NCBI GenBank assembly: GCA_021296095.1
Contig: JAGWBB010000014.1
Location: 19,658 to 58,767 of the forward strand
Length of the DNA stretch: 39,110 nucleotides
DNA from: Desulfurellaceae bacterium
Lineage (GTDB): Bacteria > Desulfobacterota > Binatia > Bin18
Direction: 5' to 3'
The translations under genes and the position numbers were made by a program. Of the stretch, positions 23,502-31,727 are shown one piece after another (within the stretch, counting starts at the first letter, position 1; each line of letters opens with the position of its first letter). The notes beneath the pieces are model-generated. The model made no database searches. It saw nothing but the letters and a program-made list of their open reading frames with translations, and was not told where the DNA came from.

Positions 23502-24413
23502 ATGACACTTGATATCCGCCCCCTGGCCGCGCCGCTCGGCGCGCTCGTCTACGGCTGGAACCCCAAGGCAGCCCTCAGCTCCCAGGATCATGCCGCACTT
23601 CTTCATGGCCTGCGCCAATACCAGGTACTGGTGTTTCGAGGCCACGAGCGACCGAGCGATATCGAACTGGTTCGGTTCGCCCGCAGTTTCGGCGATCTGG
23701 TCAAAGGCTCGGAGTGGTTCGGCGACATCGGGGAGTATGCAGAAATCCTGCCGGTCAACAACCTGTTCGATGAGGACGGCGTACCCATGGGCACGGGCGG
23801 CTCGGCGTCCCTGGAATGGCACACCGACTACTCGTATGTCTCGACGGTCGGCAAGGAGAGCTTCCTGGAAGCCTCCGAGCTGCCCGCCTCAGCGCCCCAG
23901 ACCTGTTTTTGCAGTCAGTATGCCGCCCTGGAGACCCTGCCGCGCAAGACCGTGGACATGTTGCGGCCGCTGCGCGCCTTTCACAGCATCGACTATCTCT
24001 ATCCCGCGGCGGACAAGCCCGCGACGGGCTCATCCCGCAACGAGCTGCGCGAGGGCTTCCGGGCCAAAAAGGCGCGCAACGACAAGCTCGGCCTCACCCG
24101 CCCGCGTATTCCACAGGCGGAACACCCGGTGATTCTCCGCCACCCGGAGTCGGGTCGCGAGATTCTGTACGTCAACCCCGGCATCACCCGGCACATCGTC
24201 GGCATGCCCCGGGACGAGAGTGACGCCCTGCTCAAAGAACTCCACACCCACTCGACACGCGCCTCCTCGGTCTATGCCCACGACTGGCAGCTAGGCGACC
24301 TGGTCGTGTTCGACACGCTGGGCACCCTGCACCGGCGCGACGCCTGGGACCCGACTCAGCGGCGCGTCATGCGCCAGCTGAGCACCCTGTGGGACCCAGC
24401 CGCAGCCGCATAA
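23502..24413 (+). CDS. TauD/TfdA-family Fe(II)/2-oxoglutarate dioxygenase
   Basis: 303 residues, SD AAGGAGG. The iron-binding facial triad is His107-x-Asp109 in LEWHTDYSYV and His277 in LGTLHRRDAWDP; the arginine for 2-oxoglutarate is in TQRRVMRQLSTLW (Arg288 or Arg291). The family opening LRQYQVLVFRGHE and the RFARSFGDLV block are present. It hydroxylates or cleaves an organic acid, ether or sulfonate; the substrate is unknown. It is convergent with a second 2OG oxygenase of a different subfamily, so the two surround a short gap of 82 bases. Confidence 0.9.
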   Translation: MTLDIRPLAAPLGALVYGWNPKAALSSQDHAALLHGLRQYQVLVFRGHERPSDIELVRFARSFGDLVKGSEWFGDIGEYAEILPVNNLFDEDGVPMGTGGSASLEWHTDYSYVSTVGKESFLEASELPASAPQTCFCSQYAALETLPRKTVDMLRPLRAFHSIDYLYPAADKPATGSSRNELREGFRAKKARNDKLGLTRPRIPQAEHPVILRHPESGREILYVNPGITRHIVGMPRDESDALLKELHTHSTRASSVYAHDWQLGDLVVFDTLGTLHRRDAWDPTQRRVMRQLSTLWDPAAAA

Positions 24414-24495
24414 TCCCACCTGAGCCTTTTCTGAAGGAATGCAGGCATACCGACCCAGACGCCTTCGCAGCCTGAGTCACAGCGCAGAACACCCC

Positions 24496-25566
24496 CTAGG
24501 CTGCGCTGTCGGGTCGGTCGTCGTCGTAATACGGTGAGCGGCCCGGCTTGTCCTTGAGATGGACGAAGACCTTGTGCGAGAACCACTCGGTGTACTCCCG
24601 CACGGTCACCGGCCGATACTGGGGCGGATGCTCGGCATCACAGCACGTCTCCGCGCACTCAATCAGGGTGTCCGGGCTGGGGCTGTAGAAGAACGGAATC
24701 GCATACCGGTCGCGGCCCGACTGGTTGATCACCCGGTGGAAGGTCGCCCGAAACCGACCGTTACTCCACAGGCGGAGAATTTCGCCGGCATTGACCAGAA
24801 AGGTGCCGTCTAGCACCGGCGCCTGAATCCATTTTTTCTCTGAGGTGCGCAGCTCCAGGCCGGGGATCTCGGACTGGGCCAGAAAGGTGATGAAGTCGCC
24901 GTCGATGTGCGGCGAGGCGTTGAACTGGTTCTCCTCGCACCGGGTCCCGGGGTAGTGGGACAGCCGCAGAATCCCCATCGGACGCGAGTGCAGAAAGGCG
25001 TCGTCGAAGAAATGCGCGGGCAGGTCGAGAGCGGCGGCGTACACCGGCAGCAGGCGCAGGCTGAGCGCTTCCATGGCCTCAAAATACTCGAGCAGGGTGT
25101 CACGAAAGCCGGGCAAATCCCCGGGCCACTGATTGCCGCCCTGGTACAGCGGGTCGGGCGTCTGGCCGGCCCGGCGCCCGGCCCTGACCTCACGGCCGAT
25201 GAAAAACGCCTCGCCAATATCCGGCTTGCGGTCAGGCTCGTCCTGGCTGTACTTGGGCTGCTGAAAGCCCGGCGGCATATAGCCGATACCTTTGGCGTCC
25301 ACCTTAACGGACAGTTTGCGTTCGAGCGGCAGGGTGTGAAAACGCGCGTTCTCGGCGAACACGCGGTCAACCAGATCCTGGGGCACGCCGTGGTTCTTGA
25401 TGAAAAAGAAACCAATGTCTTCCAGCGCTCGGCAGACGTCCCGCCCCAGGCGGGCCAGGGCGTCGGGCTCGCCGGCCAGAAACGGCCCCAGGTCCAGGAC
25501 CGGAATGATATCGTGATCGCTCAGCGGCTGGGCTTTTTTGAAGACAAACGGGCGGTTGCTGCTCAT
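24496..25566 (-). CDS. Isopenicillin-N-synthase-like 2OG-Fe(II) oxygenase
   Basis: 356 residues. Start ATG 25566 follows GAGGAG; the upstream in-frame ATG at 25668 lacks an SD. The DIOX_N-type N-terminus reads IPVLDLGPFL and ALEDIGFFFIKNHGVPQDLV. The iron triad is His220-x-Asp222 in NASPHIDGDFITFLAQ and His277 in ATFHRVINQSG. The usual Arg-x-Ser that binds 2-oxoglutarate reads Arg287-Tyr-Ala289 (RYAIPFFYSP), so Ser is replaced by Ala. LSHYPGTR before the HxD matches the family. Substrate unknown. Part of the oxidative gene set. Confidence 0.88.
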   Translation of the reverse strand: MSSNRPFVFKKAQPLSDHDIIPVLDLGPFLAGEPDALARLGRDVCRALEDIGFFFIKNHGVPQDLVDRVFAENARFHTLPLERKLSVKVDAKGIGYMPPGFQQPKYSQDEPDRKPDIGEAFFIGREVRAGRRAGQTPDPLYQGGNQWPGDLPGFRDTLLEYFEAMEALSLRLLPVYAAALDLPAHFFDDAFLHSRPMGILRLSHYPGTRCEENQFNASPHIDGDFITFLAQSEIPGLELRTSEKKWIQAPVLDGTFLVNAGEILRLWSNGRFRATFHRVINQSGRDRYAIPFFYSPSPDTLIECAETCCDAEHPPQYRPVTVREYTEWFSHKVFVHLKDKPGRSPYYDDDRPDSAA

Positions 25567-25629
25567 GGCTTCTCCTCGCGGCTCGCGTTTCCGTGCAGGA
25601 TAGCCCGCCCGCCCACGGTTCGGCAAGAA

Positions 25630-26523
25630 CCGGGCGGCCTGGGCTGTTGTCTTGATGCCCTGGCCCACGGCCTGGCCGACCGTTTGCAGCAGTCAGCGAT
25701 CGAGCTGCGCACGCTGACCGTCGACGTGCGCCGAGCCGACTGGATTGAGGGCCAGAACCGGGCCATCCAGCGCGGGATCGAGGCCGGGGTGGACGGCCTG
25801 ATCCTGTATGTGCTCGATCCCCTCCAGCCGGCCCGGGCGGTCGAGGCGGCGCGCCAACGTGGCCTTCCGGTCTTTACCTTTGAGCGCCCCCGCTATCCGG
25901 TCACGGCCTCGCTCGTCTACCCGAACTTCAACCACGGCGTGTACATGGCCGAGTACCTGGCTTCACTGCTGCCGGCTGCGGCGCAGGTCGCCGTCATCGG
26001 CGGTCCTGAGGTCATCGATGATATCGAGCTGGTCATGGGCATCGTGCACGGCGTCAAACACAGCGGCCTGACGCTGATGAACGATCCATTTGAGGCCCGC
26101 TACCGCAATCTGGACGACGTTGCCGAAGGCGGCCGACAGGCGGCGCGCCGGCTGTTGGCCGATTTTTCCAGCCTGGCCGGCCTCATTCCGTTTAACGACG
26201 AAACCCTGCTGGGAACGCTCGACGCGATTGAGGAGGCCGGCCGCGCGGGTGAGATGAAGATGGTATCGCGCAACGGCAGTCCCAAGGCGGTCGAAGCGGT
26301 CGTGGCCGGCCGCTCCCACGGCACCTGGGACATCGAGATCACCAACATCGGAGCGGCGGTCGGCGATCTGGTCGCGCGCGCCCTGGTCGACGGGGAGGAC
26401 CTCAGAGGAGAGTCTCGCATCGCCGGTCTGGGGCGGCTCATCACTCCGCACAACGCCCACACCTACCAGCCCTGGACACAGCGGGTTCCGTATACGCCGC
26501 TACGTGAAGGCCTCGACCCGTAG
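25630..26523 (+). pseudogene. Sugar-type periplasmic binding protein lacking its N-terminus
   Basis: From about 25630 the plus strand encodes a Peripla_BP_4 (RbsB/LacI-like) domain: WIEGQNRAIQRGIEAGVDGL, ILYVLDPLQPARAVEAARQR, VAVIGGPEVIDDIELVMGIV, SLAGLIPFNDETLLGTLDAI and ITNIGAAVGDLVARALVDGE. The signal peptide, the first beta strand and any start with an SD are missing; upstream in frame the DNA is antisense to the oxygenase gene. No ABC permease or ATPase genes lie nearby. The stop TAG (26521-26523) is the TAG of a palindromic repeat core. A truncated orphan, probably not functional; use of an atypical TTG or CTG start cannot be excluded. Confidence 0.65.
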
Positions 26524-26612
26524 GGGCAGCCCCCGTGGCTGCCCGAATACGGACGTAGCGGGGGTGGTTAGGAAAAGAGGGGCTGCCGTTCAGCCTTCCG
26601 CGTTCATCATTT
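26519..26612. repeat. Palindromic repeat halves, copy D (between convergent genes)
   Basis: CGTAGGGGCAGCC through GGCTGCCCGAA (26519-26547) is the core and right part in plus orientation. GGGGCTGCCGTTCAGCC through TTCATCATTT (26579-26612) is the left part in minus orientation. Each overlaps the stop codon of its neighbour: the binding-protein fragment on the plus strand and the hydratase on the minus strand. Confidence 0.75.
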
Positions 26613-27374
26613 GAACGTCGCCGTCACCGTGCCGACCGACGAGAACGTCGTCTGCCACGTGTCGCCCCGCGCAATCGGTGTCGGTCTGGTACACGAGCCG
26701 GTCATGACGCACTGTCCGGCCTCCAAGGCCCGCCCGTGTTCGGCCAGCCGGTTGACCAGCCAGGCCAGGGCGTCGAGCTGATCGTCAATTACCTCGCGGC
26801 CAACCGCCTGCTGGACTACCTCGCCGTTTTTCTTCATCTCAATGCCAATACCGCCCAGATCCAGATCGCGCGGATAGGGGGACACCGCGGCTCCCAGCAC
26901 CACCCCCCACTGGGCGACATCATCGGCCACCCCCAGGGGCAGATCGGACGCCATATCGCTGCGCATCTGGACCACCTCGAAAGCCGGGCTGATGGCCGCC
27001 ACCGCCTCGAGTACCTGCGCCCGGGTCACTCCCGGCCCCTTGAGATCGGTGCCGAGCGTGATGCACAGCTCCGACTCGATCACCGGCTTACCAATGGCCG
27101 CGTGCTCAAAGGTGTGGCCGCTGGCATACTGGTTCTTGGCCAGCAGATAGCCCCGAACCGGCTCGCTCAGCTTGAGCATCTGGCGGGCGGCGTCCGAGGT
27201 GCCGCCAATTTTCCAGCCGCTCAGTTCCTCGCCGCTGGCCAGCAAACGGTCCAGAATACCGAGTTGGACCTGGTAGGCATCGCTCAGCGAGAGCGTCTTT
27301 CTGAGTGCCTCGGGCGCGTGGTCGCCCGCCTGCATCGCCTGCCATAAAATATCCGTTGCCTGTTTCACATCCAT
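26607..27374 (-). CDS. 2-keto-4-pentenoate hydratase / FAH-superfamily enzyme
   Basis: 255 residues of the MhpD/TesE hydratase type within the fumarylacetoacetate-hydrolase superfamily. Landmarks are GWKIGGTSDAARQML, the metal-ligand acid region KPVIESELCITLG, SPAFEVVQMRSD, and the C-terminal VMTGSCTRPTPIARGD loop. Such enzymes add water to 2-hydroxy-2,4-dienoates after ring cleavage, or decarboxylate or hydrolyse related diketo acids. The start follows AAGGAGG. The stop is embedded in repeat copy D (AAATGATGAACGC on the minus strand, the same joint as in copy C). It is last in the minus-strand unit hydrolase > SUMF1-like > acyl-CoA dehydrogenase > hydratase. Confidence 0.87.
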   Translation of the reverse strand: MDVKQATDILWQAMQAGDHAPEALRKTLSLSDAYQVQLGILDRLLASGEELSGWKIGGTSDAARQMLKLSEPVRGYLLAKNQYASGHTFEHAAIGKPVIESELCITLGTDLKGPGVTRAQVLEAVAAISPAFEVVQMRSDMASDLPLGVADDVAQWGVVLGAAVSPYPRDLDLGGIGIEMKKNGEVVQQAVGREVIDDQLDALAWLVNRLAEHGRALEAGQCVMTGSCTRPTPIARGDTWQTTFSSVGTVTATFK

Positions 27375-27391
27375 GTCTGATCCTCCTTAAT

Positions 27392-27452
27392 GCGGGCAGC
27401 CACGGGGGGCTGCCCCTACCGCTGCCGTTCGTCATTCAGCATTCAGCATTTT
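27392..27452 (-). repeat. Palindromic intergenic repeat, copy E (bridges dehydrogenase and hydratase)
   Basis: Read on the minus strand: AATGCTGAATGCTGAATGAC, GAACGGCAGCGGTAGGGGC, then a core of GGGCAGCC, CCCCGT, GGCTGCCC (8-bp stem). It begins two bases after the dehydrogenase stop and ends just before the AAGGAGG of the hydratase. Same orientation relative to transcription as copies B, C and F. Confidence 0.88.
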
Positions 27453-27453
27453 C

Positions 27454-28644
27454 TCAGCCCTTTGGCAAACCCAACACCCGCTCGCCGATAATATTGTGTT
27501 GGATCTCGCTGGTGCCGCCGGCAATCGTGTACTGGCGGGCGCTCAGCACGCGGTTGAGCCAGCGCGGGGCGTCGGGCACGGCTTGGGTCTCGGCCTCCAG
27601 CAGGGCGTAGGGCCCGAGCAGCTCGCTGGCAAAGGCGGCGATGCGCACGCCGAGTTCAGAGCCGGCCAGCTTGAGGATCGAGCCTTCCGGCCCCGGCGGC
27701 TGGCCTCTGAGCTGACGGGTCAGGCTGCGCAGGCGGGTGTATTTGAGGGCTTCCTTTTCAATCTCAAACGCAGCCAGGCGCTGGCGCACCCAGCTGTGCT
27801 GCCAGGCCGGCCGGCCGTCGATCTCGACCTGTTTGGCCAGCTCGGCCAGCCGCCGGATCTGTGACCCGCCGCCACCCCCGCCGGCCGCGCTGCGCTCAAA
27901 CATCAGGGTGGTGATAGCGACCTTCCAGCCCTCGTTTTTGGGTCCCAGCAGGTTGGCCTTGGGAATCCGCACGTCCTCGAAAAACACCTCGTTGAAGTGG
28001 CTGTGGCCGTTCAGCAACACCAGCGGCCGGACGCTCACCCCCGGGGTTTTCATGTCCAGCAGGAAATAGCTGATGCCCTTGTGTTTGGGCGCCTCGGGGT
28101 CGGTTCGGGCCAGCAGCACCATCCAGTCGGCATACTGGGCGCCCGAGGTCCACACCTTCTGGCCGTTGACAACAAACTCATCGCCGTCCTCAACCGCCCG
28201 GGTCTGCAAACTGGCCAGGTCGGAGCCCGAGCCCGGCTCGGAGTAGCCCTGGCACCATACCAGCTCGCCCCGCAGAATGCGCGGTAAAAAGTGTTGCTTC
28301 TGTTCCTCGCTGCCCCACTGGGCAATCGTCGGGCCGGCCAGCCCCAGGCCCACATAGCCCGGCAGGATGGGCGCCCGGGCGTGGGCGTACTCCTCGTTGT
28401 AAATGATCTGCTCCATCAGCTCGGCGCCCTGGCCGCCGTACTCCTTGGGCCAGGCCAAGCCGATCCAGCCAGCCTGGTACAGCTGTTTATGCCAGGCCAT
28501 GCGCTTGTCAAAAATCTCGCGGTTGGGCGCCACCCGCTCATCCATGGCGTCTTCGACCTTCAGCTCGGACGGCAGATGCTCGGCCAGCCAGCTCCGCACC
28601 CGCAGCCGAAACGCGTCTTGTTCGGGGGTGTACTGAAAGTCCAT
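27454..28644 (-). CDS. Acyl-CoA dehydrogenase family protein
   Basis: 396 residues, full length for the FAD-dependent family. The N-terminal helical part has LAWPKEYGGQGAEL. The beta domain has the FAD/substrate motifs CQGYSEPGSGSDLASLQTRA and VVNGQKVWTSGAQYADWMVL. The C-terminal domain ends with TIAGGTSEIQHNIIGERVLG, the flavin- and dimer-contacting signature. A Gly-rich run (AAGGGGGGSQ) lies near residue 250. It oxidises an acyl-CoA at the alpha-beta bond; the chain type is not deducible. The start follows AGGAGG, 32 bases after the SUMF1-like gene. Third gene of its operon. Confidence 0.9.
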   Translation of the reverse strand: MDFQYTPEQDAFRLRVRSWLAEHLPSELKVEDAMDERVAPNREIFDKRMAWHKQLYQAGWIGLAWPKEYGGQGAELMEQIIYNEEYAHARAPILPGYVGLGLAGPTIAQWGSEEQKQHFLPRILRGELVWCQGYSEPGSGSDLASLQTRAVEDGDEFVVNGQKVWTSGAQYADWMVLLARTDPEAPKHKGISYFLLDMKTPGVSVRPLVLLNGHSHFNEVFFEDVRIPKANLLGPKNEGWKVAITTLMFERSAAGGGGGGSQIRRLAELAKQVEIDGRPAWQHSWVRQRLAAFEIEKEALKYTRLRSLTRQLRGQPPGPEGSILKLAGSELGVRIAAFASELLGPYALLEAETQAVPDAPRWLNRVLSARQYTIAGGTSEIQHNIIGERVLGLPKG

Positions 28645-28676
28645 AGTCCCTCCTGATTATGGTGTGGTCACATTTG

Positions 28677-29618
28677 TCATTGTTCCGCTCCTCTGTATGC
28701 GGCCGGCCGCATTCCCGGCGGTCGGATGGCCGCGCAGCGAAAGCCGGTGACCGGACTGCGGGTAAATTCGGGCGGAATGAAATGATCCCGCAGCCACGTC
28801 ACGGCGATAACCCGTGGCACGTCCCAGCCGCCACCGCGTAACACCTTGGGGCCGCCGTGCTGCGGCCCGGTCGGATTGCGTGGCGGTGCAGACGCATAAT
28901 AGTCCGGCGCATACCAGTCGGCCACCCACTCCCAGACGTTGCCGGCCATATCCAGCGCGGCATACGGGCTGGCCCCGCCGGGATACGAGCCGACCGCAGC
29001 CGGTCGCGCTACCCCTACCCCGGCCGTCATCGCCCGCTGCCAGGCCGACCAGACGCCAAAGCTCGGCAGCGGCCGAACTGCAACTGCGTCAGCGCTGTGC
29101 AGGCGGCCGGCGTCCCACTCGTCGCCCCACGGATAGCGCCGCCCGTCGGCGCCTCGGGCAGCCTTTTCCCACTCGGCCTCGGTCGGCAGCCGCTTGCCCT
29201 GCCAGTCGCAGAACGCCCGGGCGTCGTACCACGAGACCCCGACCACGGGCTGCTCAGGCTCGGACAGCTGCCACGGCCCCTGCCAGAAATGCGGGCGTCG
29301 ATGGCCGGTCGCCTGCACAAAGCCCTGGTAGGCACGGTTCGTCGCCTCGTGCCGATCCAGATAAAACGCGTCGAGATACACGCGATGCCGGGGCCCGGAG
29401 TGCTGGACTACAAAACGTAGCCGGTTCTGCACCGGCCCCTGCCAGCCAAAGTCGAGCACCCGCTGCTGTTCCTCGGGGCTGGCGCCCATGACAAACTCGC
29501 CGGCTGGAATGTGAACCATCGGAGTCGACTCGGCCGCCACGGCCGTCGCCCCGACCCCGAGTGCCGTCCCCAGCACCACGGCCAGCATCCGGCCCAGCCG
29601 CCTTCCCACCATCTTCAC
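28677..29618 (-). CDS. Exported SUMF1/EgtB/PvdO-fold protein without the FGE cysteines
   Basis: 313 residues. A signal peptide (RMLAVVLGTALGVGATAVAA) is followed by the formylglycine-generating-enzyme fold: MVHIPAGEFVMGA, FYLDRHEATNRAYQGF, PVVGVSWYDARAFCDWQGKR, LPTEAEWEKAARGADGRRYP, and LDMAGNVWEWVADWY, ending RGGGWD. The Cys pair that makes true FGE a copper enzyme (RGGS-x-x-C-x-x-x-x-C in FGE) is missing: after RGGGWD the sequence reads VPRVIAVTWLRDHF. So it is not a sulfatase activator; a periplasmic binding or non-heme-iron role is possible. The weak SD GGAAGA comes from the end of repeat copy F. Upstream of the acyl-CoA dehydrogenase. Confidence 0.85.
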   Translation of the reverse strand: MKMVGRRLGRMLAVVLGTALGVGATAVAAESTPMVHIPAGEFVMGASPEEQQRVLDFGWQGPVQNRLRFVVQHSGPRHRVYLDAFYLDRHEATNRAYQGFVQATGHRRPHFWQGPWQLSEPEQPVVGVSWYDARAFCDWQGKRLPTEAEWEKAARGADGRRYPWGDEWDAGRLHSADAVAVRPLPSFGVWSAWQRAMTAGVGVARPAAVGSYPGGASPYAALDMAGNVWEWVADWYAPDYYASAPPRNPTGPQHGGPKVLRGGGWDVPRVIAVTWLRDHFIPPEFTRSPVTGFRCAAIRPPGMRPAAYRGAEQ

Positions 29619-29622
29619 TGTC

Positions 29623-29702
29623 TTCCGTTCAGTATTCGGGCAGCCACGGGGGGCTGCCCCTACCGCTGTCGTTCATCATTCAGCGTTTAGCGTTCAGCAT
29701 TT
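29623..29702 (-). repeat. Palindromic intergenic repeat, copy F (bridges hydrolase and SUMF1-like gene)
   Basis: On the minus strand: AATGCTGAACGCTAAACGC, TGAATGATGAACGACAGCGG, TAGGGGCAGCC, CCCCGT, GGCTGCCCGAA, then TACTGAACGGAAGA. The hydrolase C-terminus (NAER) and its TAA stop are encoded by the left end; the right end provides the GGAAGA near the next start codon. It has the fully formed 8-bp core stem. Confidence 0.88.
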
Positions 29703-30451
29703 AAGAAGTCCACGACAATCCGATTAAACGCCTCGGGCTTCTCAAAGTACACCGAGTGGGCCGCATCCGGCACGTGGACCAGCCGTGCGCCCGGCAGCCG
29801 TCGCGCCACCGGTTCGATAATATGGGCCGGCATCAGGCTATCCTGCTCGCCAACGATGAACAGGGCCGGGATGCGGTGTTCGACTATGGCGTCAACCTGA
29901 TACTCCACATCAAACTGCGCCCCCAGATTGGCCGGCTTGGGCAGGTTCATGGCCGTGATCTCGTGGTACAGAAAGCGGTGGGCCGGTTTGTCTGCGGCAA
30001 ACTGCCGGGTGTAGGCCCCAGCCCAGATCTGCCGCGCCCCGGCGTTGCGCATATCGGCCATATGCTGGTCCACCGCGCGGTCGCGTATCCCGCCGGTCGA
30101 GTCGCCCAGCACCAGGGCGCTGACCCGTTGGGGCTGGAGCGCGGCCAGACCGATTGAGGTCCAACCACCCATTGACTGGCCGACCAACGCGGCTGTGTCG
30201 ATCTCCAGGTGATCCAGCAGGCCCAGCAAATCGTGCGGATAGGCGTGGGCGCCGGGATCATCGGGCACGTCGCGCGTCAGCCCGTGGCCACGATGGTCGA
30301 ACGTGATGCAGGTAAACGACTCGGCAAACACCGGCACCTGCTGCCACCAGCTCAGGTGGCTGCCACCCCCGGGATGGGCCAGGACCACAGCCGGTCCCCG
30401 GCCGTGGACTTCGTAGTACATGGTGATGCCGTTGGTTTCGACAAAAGGCAT
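29687..30451 (-). CDS. Alpha/beta hydrolase
   Basis: 254 residues with the complete fold. The oxyanion region is LAHPGGGSHLSWW, Ser93 lies in GQSMGGW, Asp204 in GEQDSLMP and His232 in AAHSVYFEKPE; FDHRGHGLT is also typical. It resembles 3-oxoadipate enol-lactonase and C-C-bond hydrolase types, and the operon context (acyl-CoA dehydrogenase and hydratase) would suit ring-cleavage chemistry, but this is inference. SD GGGGGAGGGG. The last four residues are encoded by repeat copy F. First gene of a four-gene minus-strand unit; divergent from the secreted protein gene at 30595. Confidence 0.87.
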   Translation of the reverse strand: MPFVETNGITMYYEVHGRGPAVVLAHPGGGSHLSWWQQVPVFAESFTCITFDHRGHGLTRDVPDDPGAHAYPHDLLGLLDHLEIDTAALVGQSMGGWTSIGLAALQPQRVSALVLGDSTGGIRDRAVDQHMADMRNAGARQIWAGAYTRQFAADKPAHRFLYHEITAMNLPKPANLGAQFDVEYQVDAIVEHRIPALFIVGEQDSLMPAHIIEPVARRLPGARLVHVPDAAHSVYFEKPEAFNRIVVDFLNAER

Positions 30452-30594
30452 GCCCCTCCCCCTTCAGGCCGGGACCATAGCGCACTCCGGCTCACCTTCC
30501 CAGAGCCTTTGAGACTCCCTCGGGAGGTTGACAAATTGCAGGCAAGGGGGAGTGACAGCCTCCTGAAACTCACAGTCTGGTTGAGGAGGACCTG

Positions 30595-31659
30595 ATGTCT
30601 CTATCTGCTTCATTTTTCTTCGGTCTCATTACCCTGGCTTCGTCTTTGGCCCACGCGACCACATTGGAGAATCCGGGGAAGAATTTATCCTATTCGGGCA
30701 TCGGGGTGATCTCGGGCTGGAAGTGCGAGGCCGAAGGGACCATCACGGTCAGATTCGACGATGATGAGCTGCTAACCGTTCACATGGTCTATGGCAGCGA
30801 GCGAGGCGATACCAAAGAGACGCCAGAGGGAGAGATCATCTGCGGAGATACGGACAACGGCTTTCTGGCTATCTTCAACTGGGCGCTACTGGGTGATGGG
30901 GAACACACGGCCGTGGCCTACGACAATGGGGAGGAGTTTGCGCGGAGCACGTTTGAGGTGGGGACCTTGGGAGAAGAGTTTGTGCGGGAAGCGGAAGCCG
31001 AGGTACGGGTCGAGGATTTCCCGTCGCCCGGGGAGAGTACGCTGCTGGTCTGGAATGAGAGCAGCCAACACTTCGAGGTCGTCCCGGAGAGTCCTTCCAA
31101 AGGAGAGTGTCGAGCCGGGTTAGTTGTGAGTCCGGGTGAGAGTTGCAGCTTCGGAGACAGCAATTTGACTTTCTCTGTCAGTGCGGGCGGACAAGGATGC
31201 CTGATGCGCCCCGGATATACCAGCTGTGTCGGCGAGGCGTATGATTGGGAGAGCACGAAGGTCAACGATCTCGTCATCACCCTTGTGGCTCAGCGAAATC
31301 CTGACAACAGTTGGACGATTGAAACGGCAGGTCTTGAGAGCCCCTCCGGCTTCGCTCCGGCAGACCAAGCGGCGTTTGATCGTCTTGTGGTCGGCAAGCG
31401 GGCGGTCAGCGTGGACGACTCACGGTATTATATCGAGTTTTCATCTGCCGGACGGTTCGTGGAGTATGAGCCGGGCGAGCGTTGGCCGGGGAGCTATCGC
31501 TATAGTAATACGGGACCAGACACGGGCACGCTGACCCAGAATTATGATGACGGTGACGTGTGCACAGCCCGATTCACCTTCACCTCGGCTACGACAGGCA
31601 CCTCACGATACAGCTGTAACGATGGAGAGCAGGGCGGAGGCAATTGGCGGCTTGAGTAG
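30595..31659 (+). CDS. Secreted three-module protein (ISGW-type N-terminal domain)
   Basis: 354 residues. A signal peptide (MSLSASFFFGLITLASSLAHA) is followed by three modules. Module 1 (about 22-165) has the GVISGWKCEA block, CGDTDNGFLAIFNWALLGDG and a GTLGEEFV block, a domain I recall from exported proteins of several proteobacteria. Module 2 (about 170-255) is cysteine-containing (GECRAGLVVSPGESCSFGD, CLMRPGYTSC) and ends NSWTIETAG. Module 3 (about 268-354) contains YYIEFSSAGRFVEYEPGERW, GSYRYSNTGPDTGTLTQNYD and a final GGGNWRLE. The function is unknown; a surface or matrix role is plausible. SD GAGGAGG. The truncated copy at 9366-9662 matches module 1 only. Lower GC than its neighbours. 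Confidence 0.75.
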   Translation: MSLSASFFFGLITLASSLAHATTLENPGKNLSYSGIGVISGWKCEAEGTITVRFDDDELLTVHMVYGSERGDTKETPEGEIICGDTDNGFLAIFNWALLGDGEHTAVAYDNGEEFARSTFEVGTLGEEFVREAEAEVRVEDFPSPGESTLLVWNESSQHFEVVPESPSKGECRAGLVVSPGESCSFGDSNLTFSVSAGGQGCLMRPGYTSCVGEAYDWESTKVNDLVITLVAQRNPDNSWTIETAGLESPSGFAPADQAAFDRLVVGKRAVSVDDSRYYIEFSSAGRFVEYEPGERWPGSYRYSNTGPDTGTLTQNYDDGDVCTARFTFTSATTGTSRYSCNDGEQGGGNWRLE

Positions 31660-31727
31660 CCTGACTGTCGCCTCAGTGGAGCTGACCACCTGACCAAACC
31701 TCACGGCGGTTTACACTGGACCGAATT

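Noticed and set aside
24907-25629. Long plus-strand reading frame opposite the 2OG oxygenase, in frame with the binding-protein fragment
   Set aside because: It is the antisense of a well-supported enzyme gene and has no SD or family motif before about 25630. Open antisense frames are expected at this GC content.
28677-29618. True formylglycine-generating enzyme (sulfatase activator)
   Set aside because: The catalytic cysteine pair is absent and no sulfatase gene is nearby.
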